A stretch of DNA of 57,071 nucleotides from Muribaculum sp. (GTDB lineage: Bacteria; Bacteroidota; Bacteroidia; Bacteroidales; Muribaculaceae): positions 1 to 57,071 of the forward strand of contig JAMPGE010000006.1 in assembly GCA_023664085.1 (NCBI GenBank). The letters run 5' to 3'. Below are positions 51,053-57,071 of the stretch, piece by piece. The first letter of the stretch is position 1; each line of letters starts with the position of its first letter. The notes under the pieces were generated by a model that did not search any database, had not been told where the DNA came from, and was given only the letters and a program-made list of their open reading frames with translations. Made by a program: the position numbers and the translations under genes.

Positions 51053-51625
51053 ATGCGACACATCATTTTACTATTTACGATTGCATGTACAGCTCTCTTA
51101 GGTAATGCCAGGCAGCCGTCGACAGGATATCGGGGATTCGTAGATTGGAACGGTGAAGTGCAGGCCGATTTGATCTCCGCCATTTACGGCACCGGCAATG
51201 GCACCTTTTACACAGGCGCAACCACCACTCATGGCTATCAGTTGAAACCATGGCTGTTTGCCGGCGGTGGTGTCGGATTTATCATGTGGCCCAAATACAA
51301 TCAAGCATACGCTCTACCAATCTACGCCGACTGCAGATTTGATATTGGCAAAAGACGATTCTCCCCCTTTCTGGATTTAAAACTCGGAGCAAACGTAATC
51401 CACAGAGGTGGGATATATCTGTCTGCTACCGTTGGTTTTCGAGTAGATGTGTACAAACGTTTGGCACTCAACATCGGTGTGGGATATACCATGACCGGAA
51501 TGCATGAATATTACGATTACATAGCTTACGATGACTGGAATTTAAATCATTGGGGTTGGCTTAAAAACACCGTAGGACATACCTACGACAATTCCATCGC
51601 CTTGAGATTAGGAGTGGAATTCTAA
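51053..51625 (+). CDS. Outer-membrane beta-barrel candidate
   Basis: 190 residues from ATG 51053, where 'MRHIILLFTIACTALLGNA' forms a signal peptide. The rest is built from short amphipathic strands with aromatic residues ('KPWLFAGGGVGFIMWPKYN', 'YLSATVGFRVDVYKRLALNI') and ends in Phe ('IALRLGVEF'), typical of outer-membrane barrels of the OprF/PorT/OmpW kind. No specific family is recognised. It lies 125 bases after the M23 gene. Confidence 0.75.
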   Translation: MRHIILLFTIACTALLGNARQPSTGYRGFVDWNGEVQADLISAIYGTGNGTFYTGATTTHGYQLKPWLFAGGGVGFIMWPKYNQAYALPIYADCRFDIGKRRFSPFLDLKLGANVIHRGGIYLSATVGFRVDVYKRLALNIGVGYTMTGMHEYYDYIAYDDWNLNHWGWLKNTVGHTYDNSIALRLGVEF

Positions 51626-51860
51626 CTCTCCTGTATTTATAGGTAAAACAGAAAATATATTAGCAATTTATGAAATATCCTTTTAGTTCACTTCGCCATC
51701 TCTAATCAATCATAATGGAGACCCATTACTCACTCTTCGAGCTGCCAAATTGAATCTAAAATTATATCCCCTAAAATGCATATATATTTTCTGCTTTACC
51801 TATAGCTATAAATTCTAATCAATTTGCATTTGGACATGAATGCCAATCATTTTTCAATCC

Positions 51861-51897
51861 AAGACCCCATCCCATAAAAAATACGGGATGGGGTCTT
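51861..51897. terminator. Hairpin downstream of the beta-barrel gene
   Basis: A 13-bp perfect stem (51861-51873 with 51885-51897) has an A-rich loop. Neither side has a clear poly-T, so its role as a terminator is uncertain. The sequence before it (51626-51860) holds no gene. Confidence 0.6.
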
Positions 51898-51924
51898 AGT
51901 TCTATCAAATCTTTAATTCTTCAT

Positions 51925-51960
51925 GTACTTGCGGATTTGTAAACAGCAAGTACTTTTCTT
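51925..51960 (+). terminator. Second hairpin with T-rich tail
   Basis: GTACTTGC (51925-51932) pairs with GCAAGTAC (51946-51953) and is followed by TTTTCTTT, the form of a plus-strand terminator, just before the converging TPR gene. Confidence 0.5.
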
Positions 51961-51985
51961 TAGTCGAAATTGTTGATAGCTTTGG

Positions 51986-53527
51986 TTATTTTACGAGATG
52001 ACGGATCGGAGAAATGTTGAGATTTGCCGTCTTATCAGATTCAATATTATATTTGTTTTGGTAACCGCGTTGTAGGGCACGATCCAAAAGTTCCTTTCCC
52101 TTTTCAAGGTTTCCGGTCTGTGAATAATATACGGCAGCATAATAAAGGGCTTCCTTATCGTTAGCCTTGTCGGAGATAGCCTTCTCAATAATGGTGTTGG
52201 CGTCCATCAACTTGCCTGCCTTGGCCTTGGCAAGGGCCTTATACGCAATCTGAGGAAACTCTTCGGTCTCTATCATAGAAGCTCGGGTATAATCGGCAAC
52301 CGATTGTTTGGAATTCCCCAGCAGAGTGTCGTAGACGTATCCTCGAAGCATTAAAGGAAGGATATTTTCAGGATCGCTCATCACTGCCTCATTGAGATAT
52401 TCAATCGCCCCGCTGTTGTTGCCGTTGGAGATCATTGCCTTCGCAGCCTCCACTGCCGCTTCAGTTGACGTTGGTTCCAATTCGAGTGCCTGTTTCGCTT
52501 CAAGCAAAGCTGCCGCTGGCTGTCCGTAGGCATTAAGGATTTGCGCCTTTAGAAGCCGATTCTCGAATTTGTCGTCGGTCTGAAGAGCCTGATTTACGTT
52601 TTTCAGTGCATTTTCAAGATCATTGAGGGCAAACTGAGACTTGGCCAAAAGGCTGTATGACGAACCTTCTCTGCCGTTGGCCTGAGCTATGAGTTTTTCC
52701 GCTGCATTTTCCGCGTCTGAATAATATCCACCGTTGTATGCAAGATATCCCTTGAGAAAATAATAGGGAGATTTATTTTCTGTGCGGTTTATATTGTAAT
52801 CAATCGCTGAGCCCACCGATGGATAATCTTTTTTAGCAAGTTCAAGCAATCCTTCAAGCGGCCGCTGGGGATTATTTGCCAAAGAGAATGCCATGATATA
52901 GCTGTTGGCGGCCTGTTCGTATTGCTTCATATCGGAATATAGGTCACCAAGTCTACAATAGGTGATGTAGTTGCTGGGATCAGCGGCCTGAGCTTCTTTC
53001 ATCAAGCTTTCTGCATCCGCTGTCTTGTCCATCATTATCGAAGCTTTGGCCATACCGAAGAAGGCTTCCTGACTGCGGGATTTCAGTCGCTGCATCTTCT
53101 GGAAGGTCTTATATGCTTCTTCCGGTTGATTCAGATATAGCTGGATGTTGCCCTTTTTATAGAGATTCGGATAATTATCCGGACTCAAGCCGAGCGCTTT
53201 GTCGATCGCAGTTAAAGCCCCGCTATAATTTTTTGTGGCTATATCTATGTCGGCAAGAAGCGAAAGTTCCTGAATTGCCATCTCTGTCTCTTTTGCAGGA
53301 GTATATTCCAATGCCTTTGTGATATCGGCAAAAGCTTTATCGTAAAGGGATAGCTGAAAATATTTGGCAGCTCGATCATAGAGTGTCATGTAGTCTTTAG
53401 GGTCTTGCCTTAAAAGTTCTTCATAACTCTTAAGCATTGCTCTGGTCATAGGGTCTATCTGCTGTGCGCAGAGAGGAAGCGAACATAGCATGGCTACCCC
53501 TATAAATATATTTTTAATTTTTTTCAT
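51986..53527 (-). CDS. TPR-repeat exported protein
   Basis: 513 residues from ATG 53527, chosen because the signal peptide 'MKKIKNIFIGVAMLCSLPLCA' starts there, not 19 codons earlier. About a dozen TPR motifs run through the whole protein, for example 'YMTLYDRAAKYFQLSLYDKA', 'GKELLDRALQRGYQNKYNI'. No enzymatic domain is visible. TPR proteins of this kind act as scaffolds in the envelope. It stands alone between two intergenic regions. Confidence 0.88.
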   Translation of the reverse strand: MKKIKNIFIGVAMLCSLPLCAQQIDPMTRAMLKSYEELLRQDPKDYMTLYDRAAKYFQLSLYDKAFADITKALEYTPAKETEMAIQELSLLADIDIATKNYSGALTAIDKALGLSPDNYPNLYKKGNIQLYLNQPEEAYKTFQKMQRLKSRSQEAFFGMAKASIMMDKTADAESLMKEAQAADPSNYITYCRLGDLYSDMKQYEQAANSYIMAFSLANNPQRPLEGLLELAKKDYPSVGSAIDYNINRTENKSPYYFLKGYLAYNGGYYSDAENAAEKLIAQANGREGSSYSLLAKSQFALNDLENALKNVNQALQTDDKFENRLLKAQILNAYGQPAAALLEAKQALELEPTSTEAAVEAAKAMISNGNNSGAIEYLNEAVMSDPENILPLMLRGYVYDTLLGNSKQSVADYTRASMIETEEFPQIAYKALAKAKAGKLMDANTIIEKAISDKANDKEALYYAAVYYSQTGNLEKGKELLDRALQRGYQNKYNIESDKTANLNISPIRHLVK

Positions 53528-53713
53528 TTTCTGTTTTTTATAGTAGTGAAATCGTTCGGCCGGAGTGATAAGAAGACGAGCCAAGGCATCATTCTCTTAT
53601 TCGGCCCTATTATAATAGACAAATATTTCTTTATTTTGTTTAACCAAAATTTCGAATGGAACACCTAATCACTTTCTTTATAAGCTATTTCCATCGAAAT
53701 TATCTTCAATTGA

Positions 53714-54550
53714 TTAAAAAATTTGCTCCGATGCAAGATATGCTTCCCTTATGAGAGTGAGACGTCGGAGCAGCAAATCCATGTCGTGCAGAGGAAGCAT
53801 GTTGGCACCATCGCTTTTAGCAACCGAAGGATTTTGATGAGTCTCCATGAATAGCCCGTCGGTGCCTGCTGCCAGTGATGCTCTCGCTATTGTGGAGATC
53901 ATTTCCGGTTGTCCGCCCGTCACGCCGCTACTCTGATTCGGTTGCTGAAGCGAATGAGTGATATCTACTATCACAGGGCATTCACATACCTTTTTCATAA
54001 TTGGAATCCCACGCATATCCACGATCAAATCCTGATACCCAAAAGTTGTGCCTCTGTCAGTTACAGCAACTTGCGATGAACCTGACTCAACAACCTTGGC
54101 TACCGCGAATGCCATGGATTCGGGCGAAAGAAATTGGCCCTTCTTTATATTCACCATCTTTCCCGTTCGGGCGGCTGCCACCAGAAGGTCCGTCTGTCGG
54201 CAAAGAAAGGCCGGGATCTGAAGTATATCCACAAATTGTGCGGCAACTTCCGCTTCCGGCGCACTGTGAATATCGGTCACTACAGGGATATCGAAAGTTT
54301 CCCGCACTTTGTTGAGTATCTTAAGGGCCTTTTCGTCACCAATTCCGGTGAATGAATCAAGCCTTGACCGGTTGGCTTTGCGATACGAACCTTTAAATAC
54401 GTAAGGGATATTAAGTTTGGAAGCCGAATTCAGTACTTTCTCTGCGATATCAAGAGCCATGTCTTCTCCTTCAATCACACATGGGCCGGCAAGCAGAAAA
54501 AAATTGCCGGTTGAACTTGATTGGAGATATTCAGTAGTAGTAACCTTCAT
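53714..54550 (-). CDS. kdsA: 3-deoxy-8-phosphooctulonate synthase
   Basis: 278 residues. Conserved KdsA segments: 'LLAGPCVIEGEDMALDIAEK', 'VFKGSYRKANRSRLDSFTGI', 'DIHSAPEAEVAAQFVDILQI', 'RGTTFGYQDLIVDMRGIPIM' and 'TGGQPEMISTIARASLAAG'. It condenses arabinose-5-phosphate with phosphoenolpyruvate to give Kdo-8-phosphate, the precursor used by KdsB. The gene is not clustered with kdsB here. It lies 67 bases downstream of rsmE on the same strand. Confidence 0.96.
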   Translation of the reverse strand: MKVTTTEYLQSSSTGNFFLLAGPCVIEGEDMALDIAEKVLNSASKLNIPYVFKGSYRKANRSRLDSFTGIGDEKALKILNKVRETFDIPVVTDIHSAPEAEVAAQFVDILQIPAFLCRQTDLLVAAARTGKMVNIKKGQFLSPESMAFAVAKVVESGSSQVAVTDRGTTFGYQDLIVDMRGIPIMKKVCECPVIVDITHSLQQPNQSSGVTGGQPEMISTIARASLAAGTDGLFMETHQNPSVAKSDGANMLPLHDMDLLLRRLTLIREAYLASEQIF

Positions 54551-54617
54551 ATATTGTTTAGGGGTTTTGACATGATTTAAACACTTCTTTCGTTTTTATA
54601 AAAAATTTAAATCATTT

Positions 54618-55349
54618 CTATATTTTGTCTGTCATTTCATTGAGTATATGCACTCCTTGTAATCCATAGAGGGCTGCCGTCTCAGTTCGCAGTCGGTTAT
54701 TGCCAAAAGTGACTGGTATAAAACCGGAGGAAAGGGTTTTACTCACCTCTTCTGGGCTGAAATCTCCTTCAGGACCGATAAGTAAAGTGACGGCATTGCC
54801 GGACGCATAGCAATCTACAAATCGGGTCCGCTCACACTTCGGACTGCAATATCCAAACATCAACTGATGGTTGGATTCCTTTCTATTTGATTCCGTATGC
54901 ACAAATTCTGAGAGTGGTGTCAGTTCGGAGATTATTGGCAACACAGCCTTAAGACTTTGTTTCATTGCCGATACAGCGATTTTTTTTAACCTTTCGGTTT
55001 TCACAACCCGTCGCTCACTCCTGTCGCAAAGCAGGGGGACTATTCTATCCACTCCTACTTCCACGGCTTTTTCCACTAGCCATTCCATTCTATCCATATT
55101 TTTGGTTGGAGCTACCGCGATTGTGATTTCGGGAGTCCAGACCTTGGGAAGTTGACGAGTTTCCAATATTTCAACCGATGCATGTTTGGCATTCTCGTTT
55201 AGCAATACACATCGGTATAGTTTACCATAACCATCTACCACCTCTATCTCGTCGCCTGCCCTCCTGCGAAGCACTCTTAGCGCATGAGCACTCTCTTCGG
55301 GTGGAAGAGAGTGCTCTTTATCTATTTCCGGTGCATAAAATCTTATCAT
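54618..55349 (-). CDS. rsmE: 16S rRNA m3U1498 methyltransferase
   Basis: 243 residues from ATG 55349, since 'MIRFYAPEIDKEHSLPPEES' is the conserved N-terminus and longer forms would run into the neighbour. SPOUT-fold motifs are 'EITIAVAPTKNMDRMEWLVE' and the SAM-binding knot 'TLLIGPEGDFSPEEV', with 'LGNNRLRTETAALYGL'-like 'FGNNRLRTETAALYGLQG'. It methylates the 16S rRNA near position 1498. It starts 2 bases after the MFS stop and is likely co-transcribed. Confidence 0.95.
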   Translation of the reverse strand: MIRFYAPEIDKEHSLPPEESAHALRVLRRRAGDEIEVVDGYGKLYRCVLLNENAKHASVEILETRQLPKVWTPEITIAVAPTKNMDRMEWLVEKAVEVGVDRIVPLLCDRSERRVVKTERLKKIAVSAMKQSLKAVLPIISELTPLSEFVHTESNRKESNHQLMFGYCSPKCERTRFVDCYASGNAVTLLIGPEGDFSPEEVSKTLSSGFIPVTFGNNRLRTETAALYGLQGVHILNEMTDKI

Positions 55350-55351
55350 CC

Positions 55352-56701
55352 TCAAATACTTTCTTCGTCCATTTCCTCCGAACGTTTTACCTCGGCCTCC
55401 TGTATGTCGCCTTTCTTTTCTTTGAAAATAAACATAAACAATACCGCTACTATCAACGCATATGCGGCAAAAATGAACCAAGAGTGGCGCCATCCCTCAA
55501 GCTGTTGGGTAGCATCCAGTCCGGGCAGCATCACCAGTTTGTTGACCACGCATGTACCGGCCAGGAATGTGCCGACCGACGCACCGATACCGTTGGTCAT
55601 AAGCATGAATAGACCTTGTGCCGACGAGCGTTGAGCCGGATTTGTCTTTAAATCCACATAAAGACCGCCTGATACATTAAAGAAGTCGAAGGCCACTCCA
55701 TAAACTATGCAGGAGAGTATCAAGAAGATAACGCCACTACCACTGGTATTGCCCACTCCGAAGAATCCAAAGCGGAGCACCCATGCAAACATAGCCATGA
55801 GCATAACACCTTTAATTCCAAACTTCTTGAGGCAGAATGGAATAGCAAGTATGCATAGTGCTTCTGCACATTGCGAGATCGAGATGAGGAATGTAGGATT
55901 CTTGGCCCACCAGTCGCTCATATATTGCGGCACACTTGCAAAGTGGGAGATGTACATTGACCCGTAGCTATTAGTGATTTGAAGAGAAACTCCGAGCAAC
56001 ATACTGAATATAAAGAATATGGCCATTTCCTTCTTCTTAAAGAGGGTGAAGGCCTTGAGTCCAAGTGCATCCGCGAGATTTGCAGATGAGCTCTTGTTGG
56101 TATTGCATTTTGGAAGACTCAGTGCATATAGGGCGAGGGCAAGACTTATTATACCTGAGGTATAAAACTGTGTGTAGCTATACTGAATCTCCTGTCCGCC
56201 TATCGATACAAAGTTTACAAACAATTCCGCACATATAAAACCAACTGTTCCCAGTGTACGGATTGGGGGGAAAGCTGTGACTGTATCGAGTCCGGCCTGT
56301 TCCAATCCGCTAAACGCAACCGAATTACACAATCCTATGGTCGGCATAAAGAAGGCAACTGAAAGAGTGTAGAGACTGAAAACCACAGGAAATTGCAATG
56401 AGCCGCCTCCCGCTATCTCAAGGGATGCCACTACGCCTGCGGCTATCATAAAACCACCGGCCAACAGATGACAAAGAGAAAGCGTATACTGTGCGGGTAT
56501 CCAACGGTCTGCCACTATGCCTATTAATGCAGGCATAAAAATGGATACAAGACCCTGTACTGTATAAAACCAGAAGACTTGATCACCAAGTCCGTGGTTG
56601 CCCAAAAACATACCCATGGAGATCAGATAAGATCCCCATACTGCAAACTCGAGAAAATTCATTATCGCGAGTCGAGTTTTTAACTGTCCGGAAGTTTTCA
56701 T
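55352..56701 (-). CDS. MFS nucleoside-type symporter
   Basis: 449 residues with about twelve transmembrane helices. The N-terminus 'LKTRLAIMNFLEFAVWGSYL' and 'MFLGNHGLGDQVFWFYTVQG' resemble the nucleoside:proton symporter group (NupG/XapB). 'FFNVSGGLYVDLKTNPAQRS' and 'SAQGLFMLMTNGIGASVG' fit the same group. It probably imports nucleosides, in keeping with the PNP elsewhere in the window. It is the first gene of a unit with rsmE. Confidence 0.88.
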   Translation of the reverse strand: MKTSGQLKTRLAIMNFLEFAVWGSYLISMGMFLGNHGLGDQVFWFYTVQGLVSIFMPALIGIVADRWIPAQYTLSLCHLLAGGFMIAAGVVASLEIAGGGSLQFPVVFSLYTLSVAFFMPTIGLCNSVAFSGLEQAGLDTVTAFPPIRTLGTVGFICAELFVNFVSIGGQEIQYSYTQFYTSGIISLALALYALSLPKCNTNKSSSANLADALGLKAFTLFKKKEMAIFFIFSMLLGVSLQITNSYGSMYISHFASVPQYMSDWWAKNPTFLISISQCAEALCILAIPFCLKKFGIKGVMLMAMFAWVLRFGFFGVGNTSGSGVIFLILSCIVYGVAFDFFNVSGGLYVDLKTNPAQRSSAQGLFMLMTNGIGASVGTFLAGTCVVNKLVMLPGLDATQQLEGWRHSWFIFAAYALIVAVLFMFIFKEKKGDIQEAEVKRSEEMDEESI

Positions 56702-56773
56702 AGTGTAGATCTACTTTTTTTATTATAACGATTTTAAACCTGACATTAAAGACAGATATTAAGAATCAATCAA

Positions 56774-56805
56774 CAAAATTAAGGTTTTTTCTGATACTAT
56801 ACAAA
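56774..56805 (-). promoter_or_regulatory. Promoter for the MFS-rsmE unit
   Basis: On the minus strand TTTG (56802-56805) and TAATTTTG (56774-56781) are 20 bases apart. Predicted start near 56767, 66 bases before the gene. Confidence 0.65.
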
Positions 56806-56815
56806 ATTAATCAAA

Positions 56816-56872
56816 TGAAGTTGTCCAAACTTATTTACGAAAGTTAAAATCAATGAAGTTTAGACAACTTCA
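56816..56872. repeat. Inverted repeat of the TGAAGTTGTCYAAACTT element
   Basis: Left arm 56816-56832 and right arm 56856-56872 pair over 17 bases with one mismatch around a 23-base loop. The same 17-base sequence is at 42767-42783. This looks like a short mobile-element remnant or a regulatory palindrome. The gap 56873-56985 holds nothing else recognisable. Confidence 0.55.
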
Positions 56873-56984
56873 ATCAATCGGTAGAGAATAATTCATTAAT
56901 AGATATTTTTGGTGGATATTTTTGATATCGTGACTCATATCTTCCTTAACACTTACTTTAATACTCCTACATTATTTCGTAAAA

Positions 56985-57015
56985 ATAAAAAAGCAGACCG
57001 TAGTCTGCCTTTTTT
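56985..57015 (-). terminator. Terminator of the tRNA at the right edge
   Basis: GCAGAC (56993-56998) pairs with GTCTGC (57003-57008) around CGTA. On the minus strand the stem is followed by a T-run. Confidence 0.85.
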
Positions 57016-57017
57016 AG

Positions 57018-57071
57018 TAGCGGGACCGAGAATTGAACTCGGGACCTCCGGGTTATGAATCCGACGCTCTA
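57018..57071 (-). tRNA. tRNA with anticodon CAU, partial (probably tRNA-Met)
   Basis: The minus-strand sequence shows the 3' half of a tRNA: anticodon loop TTCATAA (CAU), T arm CCGAG-TTCAATT-CTCGG, acceptor strand TCCCGCT and discriminator A. The 5' end lies outside the window. Elongator tRNA-Met is most likely; initiator Met or a lysidine-modified tRNA-Ile2 cannot be excluded from this part. The closing pair of the anticodon stem is A-C instead of a Watson-Crick pair. Confidence 0.85.

Overview
The window is a chromosomal segment of a Bacteroidota bacterium, most likely order Bacteroidales and plausibly a gut Muribaculaceae-like lineage; the family-level placement is inference. The supporting marks are a complete batABCDE-type operon, a PPi-dependent phosphofructokinase, a secreted amylase ending in a 'YNLQG..V..PGIYV...KVLIK' tail, tryptophanase, a Kdo/lipid A gene set, and many promoters with the Bacteroidota TTTG-(19-20)-TAnnTTTG pattern. 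Shine-Dalgarno sequences are nearly absent. I see no plasmid, phage or intact transposon, so this is mostly core chromosome.

Layout. 1-430: a G+C-rich array of short palindromes. 0.5-25.5 kb: all genes on the minus strand. These are an MBOAT acyltransferase with an SGNH partner, mutS2 with a Usp protein, a small HTH protein, the nine-gene moxR/DUF58/bat operon (7.3-16.7 kb), thiL, purine nucleoside phosphorylase, lpxK, sppA, a phosphohexomutase, and a DUF4827-like lipoprotein with a DHH phosphoesterase. 25.6-42.7 kb: mostly plus strand. These are mazG, topB with a Cys-rich membrane peptide, mtnN (minus), a threonylcarbamoyl-AMP synthase, mdh, a GH13 amylase, a GT4/flippase/kdsB cluster, PPi-PFK, a thioredoxin lipoprotein, an MFSD1-like transporter, a degenerate Spi/C10-like secreted protein with a small membrane protein, and tRNA-Cys. 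42.9-57.1 kb: mixed. These are a two-gene HU operon whose second product is a membrane-spanning HU-LysM protein, a TraB/GumN protein, tnaA, an MscS/YbdG channel, ndk, an M23/LysM peptidase, a beta-barrel candidate, a TPR protein, kdsA, rsmE with a nucleoside-type MFS transporter, and a partial tRNA with anticodon CAU at the right edge.

How the genes fit together. Envelope construction dominates: lpxK, kdsA and kdsB (Kdo-lipid A), the phosphohexomutase (UDP-GlcNAc or mannose supply), GT4 with flippase (probably a glycolipid), MBOAT with SGNH (O-acylation), M23/LysM (wall cleavage), sppA and the bat operon (envelope or oxygen stress). Central metabolism is represented by mdh, PPi-PFK and tnaA. 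Nucleotide handling is represented by the PNP, mtnN, mazG, ndk, DHH phosphoesterase and nucleoside transporter.

The most unusual item is the HU pair at 42936-44566. A small soluble HU is translationally coupled, through an exceptionally strong Shine-Dalgarno sequence, to a 446-residue protein with an N-terminal HU fold, an acidic linker, one transmembrane helix and a periplasmic LysM-like domain. This is a candidate physical link between nucleoid and cell wall. Secondary leads are the degenerate protease-like protein at 41050-42156, the palindrome array at 1-430, a structured mdh leader, and an Asn-to-Asp change in the PNP active site.
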